Shown piece after piece: positions 33,061-44,132 of a DNA stretch of 64,000 bases. Positions within the stretch are counted from its first letter, which is position 1; every line of letters begins with the position of its first letter. The notes beneath the pieces are model-generated. The model was not told the origin of the DNA and made no database searches. It was given only the letters and a program-made list of their open reading frames with translations. The DNA lies in assembly GCA_016219375.1 (NCBI GenBank), contig JACRNC010000017.1:28617-92616 (forward strand). The letters run 5' to 3'. Origin of the DNA: Burkholderiales bacterium (GTDB taxonomy: Bacteria > Pseudomonadota > Gammaproteobacteria > Burkholderiales > Burkholderiaceae_C). The position numbers and the translations under genes were made by a program.

Positions 33061-33081
33061 GAGCGGGGCTTGGGCCCGCTC
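33061..33081. terminator. hairpin between convergent sseA and ZIP genes
   Basis: Inverted repeat with 7-base GC-rich arms (33061-33067 GAGCGGG and 33075-33081) and a 7-base loop, in the 68-base gap between convergent genes. No T-run follows on either strand, so it is a weak bidirectional terminator candidate. A short repeat of (g)cctgagcg precedes it. Confidence 0.4.
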
Positions 33082-33100
33082 ACCGGCTCGCCGCCGTGCG

Positions 33101-33871
33101 TCAGTGCATCGCGTGGGCCAGCGAGCCGGTCAGCGCCAGCCCGGCGGCCAGCCAGCCGATCTGCTGCAGCGTCTCGTTGGCGGAAAGCCGCTGCTGCAGC
33201 TGCGGGATGAGATCGGCCACGGCCACGTAGATGAAGCTGCTGGCGGCCACCACCATCATGTAGGGCAGGGCGGCTTCCCAGGGCTTGATCAGCAGATAGC
33301 CCAGCACGCCGCCCAGCACCGCGGCCAGGCCGGACACCGCGTTGTAGGCCAGCGCCCGGCGGCGCGACAGCCCGGCGTTGAGCAGCACGACGTAGTCGCC
33401 CACCTCCTGCGGAATCTCGTGGGCGATGATGGCCGCCGACGTGACCAGGCCGAGCTGGAAGTCGGTGAGGAAGGCCGCGGCGATCAGCACGCCGTCGCAG
33501 AAGTTGTGGATGCTGTCGCCCACCAGCACGCTCCAGCCGCCGCGCCCGGCCTGCTGCGCATCGAAGCCGTGATGGTGGTGATGGTGGTCGTGCTCGTGGT
33601 GATGGCCGTGGCGATAGAGCTCGGCCTTCTCCAGCAGGAAGAAGAACAGCAGCCCGCCCAGCAGTGCGATGAAGAGCGAATGCGGGTCGGCTTGGCCCTC
33701 GAAGGCCTCGGGCAGCACGTGGATCAACGCCGTGCCCAGCAGCACGCCGGTGGACAGACTGACCAGGTGGCGGACGATGACGCTCAGCAGCGCGTTGGAC
33801 AAGCCGGCGGCGATGACCACCGACAGCAGGCTGCCGGCCAGGGTCACCAGGACGATGTACAGGAGTGTCAT
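33101..33871 (-). CDS. ZIP family divalent metal transporter
   Basis: 256 residues, about eight hydrophobic helices. ZIP signatures: HNFCDGVLIAAAF in helix IV and HEIPQEVGDYVVL in helix V, which form the metal path. A His-rich cytoplasmic-type loop lies between helices III and IV (residues about 87-104, some 12 histidines). Imports or releases Zn, Fe or Mn; direction and metal unproven. Stands alone, convergent with sseA. Confidence 0.93.
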   Translation of the reverse strand: MTLLYIVLVTLAGSLLSVVIAAGLSNALLSVIVRHLVSLSTGVLLGTALIHVLPEAFEGQADPHSLFIALLGGLLFFFLLEKAELYRHGHHHEHDHHHHHHGFDAQQAGRGGWSVLVGDSIHNFCDGVLIAAAFLTDFQLGLVTSAAIIAHEIPQEVGDYVVLLNAGLSRRRALAYNAVSGLAAVLGGVLGYLLIKPWEAALPYMMVVAASSFIYVAVADLIPQLQQRLSANETLQQIGWLAAGLALTGSLAHAMH

Positions 33872-34084
33872 GAGGCTGCCGCAGCGGATTCAGAAAACAT
33901 GCCAGACCGGCCCGCGGCAGCAGCGAGCGGGTGGAAGAGGCGGGCGGGGGAAAGAGGAAGCGACCGGGGCACAGACGGCGCAGGGTCAGAAGCGGGCAAA
34001 GAGCAGCATGAAAACGGCTGCGGGGGCACCGCAACGTATGACCCGCATGACGGACCCGGGGCGGCGGCGCTGCCCGGTGCAGGC

Positions 34085-34981
34085 TCAAGCCGGCGCCACG
34101 CCGTGCTGCCGCAGCCAGCCCAGGCAGCGGGACCAGGCATCGACCGCCGCCTCGGCCCGGTAGCTGGGGCGGTAGTCGGCGAAGAAGGCATGCGGCGCGT
34201 CGGGATAGACCACGAACTGCGATGCCTTGGCCGCTGCGGAGCCGGCTGCCAGGGCCTTCTGCATCTTATCAACCGTCTCCAGCGGGATGCCCGTGTCCTG
34301 GGCGCCATAGAGGCCCAGCACCGGCGCCTGCAACTGGGCGGCGACGTCGATCGGGTGGCGCGGCGCGTTGGCCGTCGGCTCGCCCACCAGCCGGCCGTAC
34401 CAGGCCACACCGGCCTGCAGCGGCGCATGCGCGGCATACAGCCAGGTGTGGCGGCCGCCCCAGCAGAAGCCGGTCACGCCCACCCGGGCCCCATCGCCGC
34501 CGTTGCGCGCGGCCCAGTCGCGCGCGGCGTCCAGGTCGCCCATGACCTGGGCATCGGGCACCTGGCTGACCAGCTCGCGCATCAGCGTCGGGATGTCGGG
34601 GTACCTGCGCGGGTCGCCCTGGCGGGCATAGAGGTCCGGCGCGATGGCCAGGTAGCCCTGGTGGGCGAAGCGCCGCACCACGTCGGCGATGTGCTCGTGC
34701 AGGCCGAAGATCTCGCTGATGACCAGCACGATGGGAGCCGGCCGGTTGCCGGCCGAGCGGGCCTGGTAGGCCGGCATGTCGAAGTCGCCGACGCGGATGC
34801 TCACCGGGCCGGCCACCAGGCCGCGGGTGTCCGTCAGGATGGTCTGCGCCCCCACCGGCAGCACGGCCGCGGCAAAGCCTACGCCCACGGCGCCCTGCAC
34901 GAAGTCGCGCCGCGACCAGTCGCTGCCGGCGCATGAGGGGCGGCTGTCGTCCGCGAGGGCGGCGTTGCGGTCATCGGGCAT
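34085..34981 (-). CDS. Tat-exported dienelactone hydrolase family protein
   Basis: 298 residues from ATG 34981, with GGAG about 8 bases upstream. A twin-arginine signal is visible at residues about 22-47 (SRRDFVQGAVGVGFAAAVLP), so export in folded form is likely. The alpha/beta hydrolase core has the nucleophile elbow GFCWGG (Cys instead of Ser, as in dienelactone hydrolase), the acid in YGAQDTGIP and the His in PDAPHAFFADYR. Substrate unknown; despite the name no chlorocatechol genes are nearby. Confidence 0.92.
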   Translation of the reverse strand: MPDDRNAALADDSRPSCAGSDWSRRDFVQGAVGVGFAAAVLPVGAQTILTDTRGLVAGPVSIRVGDFDMPAYQARSAGNRPAPIVLVISEIFGLHEHIADVVRRFAHQGYLAIAPDLYARQGDPRRYPDIPTLMRELVSQVPDAQVMGDLDAARDWAARNGGDGARVGVTGFCWGGRHTWLYAAHAPLQAGVAWYGRLVGEPTANAPRHPIDVAAQLQAPVLGLYGAQDTGIPLETVDKMQKALAAGSAAAKASQFVVYPDAPHAFFADYRPSYRAEAAVDAWSRCLGWLRQHGVAPA

Positions 34982-35290
34982 GGATGGTTCTCCGTGTGGA
35001 TGTGGGGGCGACGCGGCCGGGCGGCGGCTCGCTTGAGCGCCGCCGAAGCTGAAGCTGAAGCCATGCCGAAGCCGAAGCGAGGTCGGTGCCAGGCCTGAGC
35101 GGGCCGGGGCCGCATCATGCTTGCAGCGCGCGGGCTGCGCCAGCCGCAAGGCTTGTCATGGTTTGCGCGGAGAATGGCCCGGCGGTTCGCAAGCCGGGCC
35201 CCGATCCTCGCGTTCCGTCGTCCTTCCCTCCCGCTCCTTTCCTGCCGGCACGGCGCGCCCCGCGGCGCGTCGCTTGCCGCCTGCCCGCGC
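34982..35290. other. divergent intergenic region
   Basis: 309 bases between the divergent hydrolase and Ppx/GppA genes. It has a short degenerate run of GAAGC(T/C) units at 35041-35079 and nothing else I can name. The Ppx frame is open through it but without a convincing start. Confidence 0.4.
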
Positions 35291-36799
35291 ATGACCGACC
35301 TGCTTGCCGCCATCGACATCGGCTCCAACAGCTTTCGCCTGGAAATCGCCCAGGTCAACTGCGGCCAGTACCGCCGGCTGGACTATCTGAAGGAGACCGT
35401 GCGCCTGGGCGGCGGCCTGGATGCGCAGGGCCGCCTGACCGAGGAGGCCGTGGCCCGCGGGCTGGCTTGCCTGCAGCGCTTTGCACAGCGCCTGGCCGGC
35501 TTCGCGCCGCACCAGGTGCGTGCAGTGGCCACGCAGACGCTGCGCGAGGCGCGCAACCGCGATGCCTTCCTGGCCCGCGGCCAGGCGGTGCTGGGCTTCC
35601 CCATCGAGGTGATCACCGGCCGCGAGGAGGCCCGCCTGATCTACGCCGGCGTCGCCCGGCTGCAGCCCAGCACGCTGCCGCGGCTGGTCATCGACATCGG
35701 CGGACGCTCCACCGAGATGATCCTGGGCCACGGCCGCGCGCCGCTGCGGGCGGAGTCCTTCGGCGTGGGCAGCGTCAGCCTGTCGATGCGCTTCTTCGGC
35801 GACGGCCGCTACACCGCGCAGGCGTTTCGCGCCGCCCAGGTGGCGGCCGGCGCCGAGCTCGAAGAAGCGCTGGTGCCCTTTGCCCGCGCGCACTGGAGCG
35901 AGGCGCTGGGCTCCTCGGGCACGGTGGGCGCGGTGTCGCAGCTGCTGGCCGCCAGCGGCATCACCGACGGCACGATCACGCCCGACGGCCTGCGCTGGTG
36001 CATCGAGCGCTGCGTGCAGGCCGGCAGCCCGGACAAGCTCGACCTGCCCGGCATCAAGCCCGACCGCCGCCCGGTGATCGCCGGCGGGCTGTGCATCCTC
36101 TACACGCTGGCTTTGCACTTCGACATCGAGGCCCTGCGCCCGGCCCGCGGCGCGCTGCGCCAGGGGGTGATCTTCGACCTCGAATCCCGCGTGGACGCCG
36201 CCCGGCGCAAGCGCCCGCACGATGCCCGCGACGACACCGTGCAGGAGCTGCAGCAGCGCTTCGGCGTGGACGTGGCCCAGGCCGAGCGCGTGCGCCGCCT
36301 GGCGCTGCGGCTGTATGCGCAACTGGCCGACGACGCCTCACCGGCGGCCGAGCCCGTGCGCGAGCTCAGCTGGGCCTGCGCGCTGCACGAGGTCGGCATG
36401 ATGGTCTCGCACCACGACCACCACCGCCACAGCGCCTATGTGCTGGGCCATGTGGATGCGGCGGGCTTTTCGCAGTCGCAGCAGCGGCGGCTGGCCGAGC
36501 TGGTGCTGGGCCAGCGCGGCAGCCTGCGCAAGCTGGACGCGCGGCTGGGCCAGCAGCCCTTCGTGTGGCAGGTGCTGGCGCTGCGCCTGGCCATCATCCT
36601 GGGCCATGCCCGCGTGGCGGTGGACGAGACCGTGGTGCGGCTGCGTGCCACCGGCCGCTCGGTGCGGCTGGAGGTGCCCGCCGACTGGGCCGAGCGCCAT
36701 CCACGCACGCTCTTCCTGCTCGACGAGGAGGCCCAGGCCTGGGCGCTCAGCGGTGCGCTCAAGCTGGGCGTGCGGCGGCTGGAGACCGCGGCGGCCTGA
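35291..36799 (+). CDS. ppx: Ppx/GppA family phosphatase
   Basis: 502 residues from ATG 35291. ASKHA-fold: LLAAIDIGSNSFRLEIAQ at the N-terminus, ATQTLREARN, ITGREEARLIYAGV, VIDIGGRSTEM (phosphate 2 motif) and SSGTVGAVSQ. C-terminal HD-like domain with HEVGMMVSHHDHHRHSAYVL. Hydrolyses inorganic polyphosphate and/or pppGpp; the C-terminal helical HD domain fits exopolyphosphatase (Ppx). No ppk is in the window. It is convergent with the lipoprotein gene. Confidence 0.9.
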   Translation: MTDLLAAIDIGSNSFRLEIAQVNCGQYRRLDYLKETVRLGGGLDAQGRLTEEAVARGLACLQRFAQRLAGFAPHQVRAVATQTLREARNRDAFLARGQAVLGFPIEVITGREEARLIYAGVARLQPSTLPRLVIDIGGRSTEMILGHGRAPLRAESFGVGSVSLSMRFFGDGRYTAQAFRAAQVAAGAELEEALVPFARAHWSEALGSSGTVGAVSQLLAASGITDGTITPDGLRWCIERCVQAGSPDKLDLPGIKPDRRPVIAGGLCILYTLALHFDIEALRPARGALRQGVIFDLESRVDAARRKRPHDARDDTVQELQQRFGVDVAQAERVRRLALRLYAQLADDASPAAEPVRELSWACALHEVGMMVSHHDHHRHSAYVLGHVDAAGFSQSQQRRLAELVLGQRGSLRKLDARLGQQPFVWQVLALRLAIILGHARVAVDETVVRLRATGRSVRLEVPADWAERHPRTLFLLDEEAQAWALSGALKLGVRRLETAAA

Positions 36800-36934
36800 T
36801 CACGCCCGGGAGCAGGCCGGGGAGCCGGCCAGGGAGCGACTGGCCCGGCCGGCGGCCTTGGGCGGCGCGACTGGAGTCCGGCGCCCCCGCGCGAAGGCGG
36901 CCTCAAGCGGGCAGGGCAGCCGCGCTCGGCGTTC

Positions 36935-37336
36935 TCAAGGCAGCACGCGCCGGTACACCGGGCCCCAGGTGGGATGGCCGCGCTCGGCCGCATCCAGCAC
37001 GAAGCCCGGATCGGCCGCCCGCGCCGCGCGGAAGGCGGCCTCGCAGGCGGCCACGCGCTGGCTGGTGCAGTAGATGAAGGCCAGGTGCTTGTGCGCGGCG
37101 GCGCGGTCGCGCGGCGACGCCAGGTTGGCGGCAAGCGCCGCCTGGAACTGTTTCTCAGCCGTCGCGTACTGCCCGTCGTCATAGGCGCGCAGCCCGGCCA
37201 GCAGGGCGCGCTCGGCCGGGCGCTCGGCCAGGTCCATCACGCCCACCGGCGCCTGCGGCGGCTGGGCGCAGCCGGCGATCAGCACGCAGGCGGCAGCCGC
37301 CTGGACGGCACGGTGAGCAAGCAGGGCAAGGCGCAT
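36935..37336 (-). CDS. TssQ-like lipoprotein
   Basis: 133 residues with a lipoprotein signal peptide: hydrophobic AAAACVLIAGC, lipobox Leu-Ile-Ala-Gly-Cys, Cys23. The mature part is a short TPR-like helical repeat (LRAYDDGQYATAEKQFQAAL; AAHKHLAFIYCTSQRVAACEAAFRAA) and ends HPTWGPVYRRV. It resembles the TssQ-family lipoproteins that accompany type VI secretion loci in Burkholderiales, here directly downstream of a Ser/Thr kinase gene and probably in the same transcript. No core T6SS genes are in the window. Family call by resemblance only. Confidence 0.72.
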   Translation of the reverse strand: MRLALLAHRAVQAAAACVLIAGCAQPPQAPVGVMDLAERPAERALLAGLRAYDDGQYATAEKQFQAALAANLASPRDRAAAHKHLAFIYCTSQRVAACEAAFRAARAADPGFVLDAAERGHPTWGPVYRRVLP

Positions 37337-37389
37337 GGCGGATCTCCGGTGACGGGGTGCGCCCTTCGAGGCGGGCGCCGAGGGCGCGC

Positions 37390-39261
<1,872 letters not shown>

Positions 39262-39410
39262 TGGGGCGACGCGATCGGCCGTGGCGCGGCGCGCCCCGGG
39301 TCAAGGTTGCGCCAGCTTATTGCATCGCCGCGCCCCGGCAAGCCGGGAAAAAGACCGTTACTCGTGGCCCAGTTGGCGTGCGGCAGGGCGCGCGCCGGGG
39401 GGGTGGCGCC

Positions 39411-39902
39411 TCAGCCGCGCGTGCCGCGCTGGCTGCGGGCGGCCTCGACCTCAGTGGGACGCAGGCGCATGGCGGCCTGGTCCAGCACGCCGTTGACGTA
39501 TTTGTGGCCGTCGGTGCCGCCGAAGCTCTTGGCCAGCTCCACCGCCTCGTTGATCGCCACCTTGTAGGGCACGTCGATGCAGTGGCGCAGCTCGTAGGCA
39601 CCGATCCACAGCACCGCATGCTCCACGGGCGAAAGTTCCCCCACCCGCCGGTCCAGGTGCGGCGCGATCACCGCATCCAGGTCGGCCGACTCGTTGATGC
39701 AGCCGTGCAGCAGGGCGTCGAAGTGCGCGCGGTCGCACTTGCTGAAGTCGTCGAGCTCGCGCATGTGGGCGTCGATCTCGCCGGCATCGCCGCGGGCGAT
39801 CAGCCATTCATAGAGGCCCTGCAGCGCCAGCTCGCGCGAGCGCCGGCGGGCCGACTTGGGCCGCGGCTTGCCGGGCGCGGCCGTCTTGGGCGGTGTGCTC
39901 AT
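39411..39902 (-). CDS. nusB: transcription antitermination factor NusB
   Basis: 163 residues. All-helical NusB: Arg/Lys-rich N-terminal tail, [66 protein letters not shown]. Forms the BoxA-binding complex with NusE (S10) for rRNA antitermination. ATG 39902 overlaps the stop of ribH (ATGA). Last gene of the rib operon. Confidence 0.97.
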   Translation of the reverse strand: MSTPPKTAAPGKPRPKSARRRSRELALQGLYEWLIARGDAGEIDAHMRELDDFSKCDRAHFDALLHGCINESADLDAVIAPHLDRRVGELSPVEHAVLWIGAYELRHCIDVPYKVAINEAVELAKSFGGTDGHKYVNGVLDQAAMRLRPTEVEAARSQRGTRG

Positions 39903-40369
39903 GCCAGCTCTTCCAGCAGGTTGGCCATCTCCACCGCCACGCGGGCGGCATCGCGGCCCTTTTCCTCGGCGCGGGCCCAGGCCTGCTCCTCGTTCTCCAC
40001 CGTGAGGATGGCGTTGGCGATCGGCAGCTGGCTGTCCAGCGATACGCGCGTGACCGCTGCGCCGCTTTCGTTGGCCACCAGCTCGAAGTGGTAGGTCTCG
40101 CCGCGGATGATGCAGCCCAGCGCCACCAGCGCGTCGTACTGGTCGGACTCGGCCAGCGCCTGCAGCGCCACGGGCACCTCCAGCGCGCCCGGCACGGTCA
40201 CATGGCGGATGTCCTTGGCCGACACGCCCAGGGCGCGCAGCTCGGCCAGGCAGCTCTCGGCCAGCTTGGCGGTGATCGCCTCGTTGAAGCGCGCCTGCAC
40301 GACGCCGATGCGCAGCGCCTGGCCGTCCAGTCGGGCGGCCGCGGCCTGCCCCTTGTCAGCACCTTGCAT
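39899..40369 (-). CDS. ribH: 6,7-dimethyl-8-ribityllumazine synthase
   Basis: 156 residues. Lumazine synthase: [46 protein letters not shown], and [17 protein letters not shown]. Condenses the ribB product (dihydroxybutanone phosphate) with the pyrimidine made by RibD. Ends in overlap with nusB; starts 10 bases after ribB. Confidence 0.97.
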   Translation of the reverse strand: MQGADKGQAAAARLDGQALRIGVVQARFNEAITAKLAESCLAELRALGVSAKDIRHVTVPGALEVPVALQALAESDQYDALVALGCIIRGETYHFELVANESGAAVTRVSLDSQLPIANAILTVENEEQAWARAEEKGRDAARVAVEMANLLEELA

Positions 40370-40378
40370 GTGTGTTCC

Positions 40379-41488
40379 TCAGGAGGCCGCGCCCGCAGGC
40401 GCCGAGACGAAGCCGGTGACTTCCAGGCCGTAGCCGACCATGCTGGGCATGCGACGCTGGCTGCCCAGCAGCCGCATGCGATGCACGCCCAGTGAGCGCA
40501 GGATCTGCGCGCCCACGCCATAGGTGCGCAGGTCGGGCTGGGCACGCGGCGCCTCGGGCTCGGCGCTGGCGGCATCGAAGCCCTGCAGCAGCTCGCCGGC
40601 CTCTGCGCCGCAGTTGAGCAGCACGGCCACGCCGCGGCCGGCCTCGGCCAGGGCGCCCAGGGCCGCAGGCAGCGGCCAGCTGTGGCCGCGCGCATCGGCA
40701 TCCAGCAGGTCCATCAGCGACAGCGGCTCGTGCACGCGCACCAGCACCTCGTCCTGCGGCTGCCATTGGCCCACGGTCAGCGCCAGGTGCACACCACCGG
40801 TGCGGTCGCGGAAGGCGTGCGCCTCGAAGGCGCCCTGCGCGGTGCGCAGCGTGCGGCGGCCGGCGGGCTGGATCAGCGATTCATGCCGGCTGCGGTATTC
40901 GATCAGATCGGCGATGGTGCCGATCTTCAGGCCGTGCTCGCGGGCGAAGACCTCCAGGTCCGGCAGCCGCGCCATCGTGCCGTCGTCCTTCATCACCTCG
41001 CAGATCACGGCCGCGGGCGTCAGCCCGGCCATGCGCGCCAGGTCGCAGCCGGCCTCGGTGTGGCCGGCGCGCATGAGCACGCCGCCGTCCTGGGCCTGCA
41101 GCGGGAAGATGTGGCCGGGCTGCACCAGGTCGCTGGGCTTGGCGTTGCGCGCCACGGCCGCGGCCACGGTGCGCGCGCGGTCGGCGGCGGAAATGCCGGT
41201 GGTCACCCCTTCGGCCGCCTCGATGGACACGGTGAAGGCCGTGCCGTGGCGGGTGCCGTTGCGCGTGACCATCGGCGGCAGTTGCAGCCGCTCGCAGATG
41301 TCGCGCGTGAGCGTCAGGCAGATCAGGCCGCGCGCATGCTTGGCCATGAAGTTGATCGCCTCCGGCGTGACGTGGTCGGCGGCCAGGATGAGGTCGCCCT
41401 CGTTCTCGCGGTCTTCCTCGTCGACGAGGATGACCATGCGGCCCGCCGCCAGCTCGGCGACGAGTTCAGGGATGGGGGAGCTAGGCAT
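40379..41488 (-). CDS. ribB: 3,4-dihydroxy-2-butanone-4-phosphate synthase with degenerate GCHII domain
   Basis: 369 residues from ATG 41488. Residues 1-200 are a complete DHBP synthase: EEDRENEGDLI at 24-34, HTPEAINFMAKHARGLIC-like block, RAGHTEAGCDLAR at 140-152. Residues 205-369 align with the GTP cyclohydrolase II half of RibBA but lack its zinc cysteines and the catalytic stretch (the SECLTGDVFGSLRCDCG block is replaced by a Cys-free GQWQPQDEVLVRV), so only the first reaction is expected; this degenerate fusion is typical of Betaproteobacteria. A separate RibA must exist elsewhere. Co-transcribed with ribD, ribE, ribH and nusB. Confidence 0.93.
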   Translation of the reverse strand: MPSSPIPELVAELAAGRMVILVDEEDRENEGDLILAADHVTPEAINFMAKHARGLICLTLTRDICERLQLPPMVTRNGTRHGTAFTVSIEAAEGVTTGISAADRARTVAAAVARNAKPSDLVQPGHIFPLQAQDGGVLMRAGHTEAGCDLARMAGLTPAAVICEVMKDDGTMARLPDLEVFAREHGLKIGTIADLIEYRSRHESLIQPAGRRTLRTAQGAFEAHAFRDRTGGVHLALTVGQWQPQDEVLVRVHEPLSLMDLLDADARGHSWPLPAALGALAEAGRGVAVLLNCGAEAGELLQGFDAASAEPEAPRAQPDLRTYGVGAQILRSLGVHRMRLLGSQRRMPSMVGYGLEVTGFVSAPAGAAS

Positions 41489-41603
41489 AACCCTCAATTG
41501 TAGGCGCCGGGGTGGCCGGGCGCCCGGCACGAGGGCGGCAGCGCGGCAGGGTGGCGCGCCATCGTGCACGGCGCAGCAGGCCGCGAGCGCAGGCAGCCCC
41601 GGA

Positions 41604-42311
41604 TCAGCGGGCAGCGCCCGATCCGTCGGATGCGGGCGGCACGACCGGCGCGACAGGCGCGGCAAGCTCAACCTGGGCAACCTGGGCAACCGGTGCGGCT
41701 GCCGAGAGCATGCGCTCCACATAGCGCGCGATCAGGTCCACCTCCAGGTTGACCCGGTGGCCGGCCTTCAGCGTGCCCAGCGTGGTGTGCTGCACGGTGT
41801 GCGGGATCAGGTTGATGCTGAAGGCCGTGCCCGCCGGCTCGTCGGCCACGTCGTTGACCGTCAGGCTCACGCCGTTGACCGTGATCGAGCCCTTGTAGGC
41901 CAGGAAGCGGCCCAGCGCCTGCGGCGCGCGGATGCGCAGCCGCCAGGATTCACCGACCGGATCGAAGGCGATGACCGCGCCGATGCCGTCCACATGGCCG
42001 CTGACCAGGTGGCCGCCCAGCCGGTCGTGGGCGCGCAGGGCCTTTTCCAGGTTGACCGGGCCGGTAGCAGCCAGGCCCGCGGTGCGCGCCAGGCTCTCGG
42101 CCGACACGTCCACCGTGAAGGCCGAGCGCGCCTCGTCCAGCGACGTGACCGTCATGCAGGCGCCGTTGATGGCGATGCTGTCGCCCAGCAGGGCGTCGCG
42201 CAGATAGCCGGCGGGGGCGGAGACGCTCAACCGCACGCCGTGGCTGGCATCGGCACCCAGCGGGCGGATGTCGGTGATCTGGCCCAGGCCAGTGATGATG
42301 CCGGTGAACAT
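41604..42311 (-). CDS. ribE: riboflavin synthase, alpha chain
   Basis: 235 residues from ATG 42311 (MFTGIITGLGQI). Two lumazine-binding half-domains: first with LLGDSIAINGACMTV, second with HLVSGHVDGIGAV and SITVNGVSLTVNDV. Dismutates two lumazines to riboflavin. A 35-residue Ala/Val/Pro tail (VAQVAQVELAAPVAPVV) extends past the usual end. Next gene, ribB, starts 115 bases on; I see no FMN riboswitch in this gap. Confidence 0.96.
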   Translation of the reverse strand: MFTGIITGLGQITDIRPLGADASHGVRLSVSAPAGYLRDALLGDSIAINGACMTVTSLDEARSAFTVDVSAESLARTAGLAATGPVNLEKALRAHDRLGGHLVSGHVDGIGAVIAFDPVGESWRLRIRAPQALGRFLAYKGSITVNGVSLTVNDVADEPAGTAFSINLIPHTVQHTTLGTLKAGHRVNLEVDLIARYVERMLSAAAPVAQVAQVELAAPVAPVVPPASDGSGAAR

Positions 42312-42357
42312 GGCGGCGATTGTCGCAGCGCGGCCCGCTAGGCGCCGCACCGGCGGC

Positions 42358-43560
42358 TCAGAAGTCCGCGCGCCCCGGCGGCCGGGCCAGCAGCCGCAGA
42401 TCGCCGCCGATCAGCGTCGTCTCCACGATGTCCAGCAGCGGTGCGCCATCCAGCGAGGGCAGGGCAGGCAGGTCCCACATCCCCCGCCCCCGGCCCAGCA
42501 GCTTGGGCGCCAGGTAGATCAGGTACTCGTCCACCAGGCCGTGTGCGATGAGCGCGCCGTTGAGCGTGGCGCCGGCTTCCACGTGTAGCTCGTTGACGCT
42601 GCGCCGGCCGAGCTCGTCGAGCAGGGCGGGCAGGTCGATGCCGCGGCTCGGCCGGTGGGTCGAAGGCCCGGACGCGGGCAGCGTGGGCGCAGCTTTCATC
42701 CCGGCAGCCGCGATCGCCGCCGCGGCGGCGGCGGAGTCCCGGGCGGCCGGCAGATCCAGCAACTCGGCCCCGCGGCCCTGCAGCACCGCCCGGCGCGAGT
42801 CGTCTGCCCCCGCCGTAACGATCAGCACCTGCCCGGGCGGCTCCAGCAGCCGCGCGTGCGGCGGCGTGCGCGCCTGCGAGTCCAGCACCACCCGCACCGG
42901 CGTCAGCGGTGCATCCAGCCCGCGCACGTCCAGCCGCGGGTCGTCCGCCAGCACCGTGCCCACGCCGGTGAGCACCGCCCCGGCCCGCACCCGCCAGCGT
43001 CGCCCGTCCAGCCGCGCGGCGTCCGACGTGATCCACTGGCTGCGCCCGTCCGGCAAGGCGGTGAGGCCGTCCAGCGAGGCGGCCACCTTCATCCGCACCC
43101 AGGGCCGCCCGCGCACCATGCGGGAGAAGAAGCCGATGTTGAGCTCGCGCGAGATGCGCGCCGCCTCCTCATCGGCCATGTCCACCGCAATGCCGGCCGC
43201 CCGCAGCCGCGCGACGCCCTGGCCGCGCACCAGCGGATTCGGGTCGCCAATCGCAATCACCACGCGGGCAATGCCGGCCGCCACAAGCGCGTCCGCGCAG
43301 GGCGGCGTGCGGCCGTGATGCGAGCAGGGCTCCAGCGTCACATAGGCCGTGGCCCCGACGGTGTCGTGACCTCTTTCACGCGCCTGCCGCAGCGCCACCA
43401 CCTCCGCATGCGGCCCACCCGCGCGCTGCGTATGGCCTTCACCCAACACCCGCCCGTCCGCAGCCACGATCACGCAGCCGACCCGCGGGTTGGGATCGGT
43501 CAGGCCGAGGGATTGGTGGGCGAGGGTGAGGGCTCGGGTGAGGTGGGGGTCAACCGGCAT
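42358..43560 (-). CDS. ribD: bifunctional riboflavin deaminase/reductase RibD
   Basis: 400 residues. N-terminal deaminase with zinc ligands His51 (GGPHAEVVAL), Cys79 and Cys88 (EPCSHHGRTPPC); C-terminal reductase domain from about residue 155 (RPWVRMKVAASLDG; NELHVEAGATLNGALI). Catalyses steps two and three of riboflavin synthesis. About 30 Ala/Pro/Ser-rich residues (around 285-318) are an insertion relative to typical RibD. ATG 43560 lies 36 bases after the pilus gene fimT, so transcription from the pilus cluster may enter rib. Confidence 0.96.
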   Translation of the reverse strand: MPVDPHLTRALTLAHQSLGLTDPNPRVGCVIVAADGRVLGEGHTQRAGGPHAEVVALRQARERGHDTVGATAYVTLEPCSHHGRTPPCADALVAAGIARVVIAIGDPNPLVRGQGVARLRAAGIAVDMADEEAARISRELNIGFFSRMVRGRPWVRMKVAASLDGLTALPDGRSQWITSDAARLDGRRWRVRAGAVLTGVGTVLADDPRLDVRGLDAPLTPVRVVLDSQARTPPHARLLEPPGQVLIVTAGADDSRRAVLQGRGAELLDLPAARDSAAAAAAIAAAGMKAAPTLPASGPSTHRPSRGIDLPALLDELGRRSVNELHVEAGATLNGALIAHGLVDEYLIYLAPKLLGRGRGMWDLPALPSLDGAPLLDIVETTLIGGDLRLLARPPGRADF

Positions 43561-43595
43561 CCGGGGTCAGATGAAGAGGCCAAAGGCGATCTGGA

Positions 43596-44132
43596 TCAGC
43601 AACTGCTCGAGGCAGAAGTCGCCTTGCACACCCGGGCACGCCCGGCATTGGACAGCACGATGCGCCGGAATTCGCTGCCGTTCTCGATCCCGATGGTGCC
43701 CGACAGCGGCGAGGCGCCATTGCTTTTCTGTTTGGGAAAGCCTGCGCCGTTGAACATGACGGCGTAGTCCACCGATCCGAAGTTGCCGGCTCCCGTGGTC
43801 AGCGTCACGCTCTTGGGCAATGCGCCGTGAGTGGCCAGCGTGGAGTCGCCAGCGGACGTCCAATCGAGATCCATGTCGGCATCGACATAGATCGTCCAGC
43901 CTTTGGTCCAGTCACTGTCGGTGGCCACGACGAACACATTGGCATTGCGCTTGAGTGCCTCGGAACGGGCGGTCAGCAATGCAGCCAGGATGTCGTTCGC
44001 CGCACCGCGCAGTTCGGAGTTGCGCTGGAAGGCGATGAAGCTCGGCGCGGCCAGGGCCAGCATCGCCGCGAGGAGGGCCAGAGTCACCATCAGTTCGATC
44101 AGCGTAAAGCCGCCGCGGCGCAACGTCTTCAT
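43596..44132 (-). CDS. type IV pilus minor pilin FimT/GspH-like
   Basis: 178 residues from ATG 44132, overlapping the stop of the upstream pilin gene (ATGA). Class III signal with prepilin peptidase site Gly-Phe after GG-FTLIELMVTLALLAAML. GspH/FimT domain: NSELRGAANDILAALLTARSEALKRN, WTIYVDAD, C-terminal SNAGRARVC. Minor pseudopilin that helps start pilus assembly. Unusually it is last in the cluster. Confidence 0.9.
   Translation of the reverse strand: MKTLRRGGFTLIELMVTLALLAAMLALAAPSFIAFQRNSELRGAANDILAALLTARSEALKRNANVFVVATDSDWTKGWTIYVDADMDLDWTSAGDSTLATHGALPKSVTLTTGAGNFGSVDYAVMFNGAGFPKQKSNGASPLSGTIGIENGSEFRRIVLSNAGRARVCKATSASSSC

Noticed and set aside
33540..33610. Simple repeat of GTGGTGATG in the ZIP gene
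   Set aside because: It encodes the His-rich metal loop of the transporter and needs no other explanation.
41489..41603. Possible FMN riboswitch before ribB
   Set aside because: The gap is only 115 bases and shows none of the conserved FMN aptamer segments that I could recognise.
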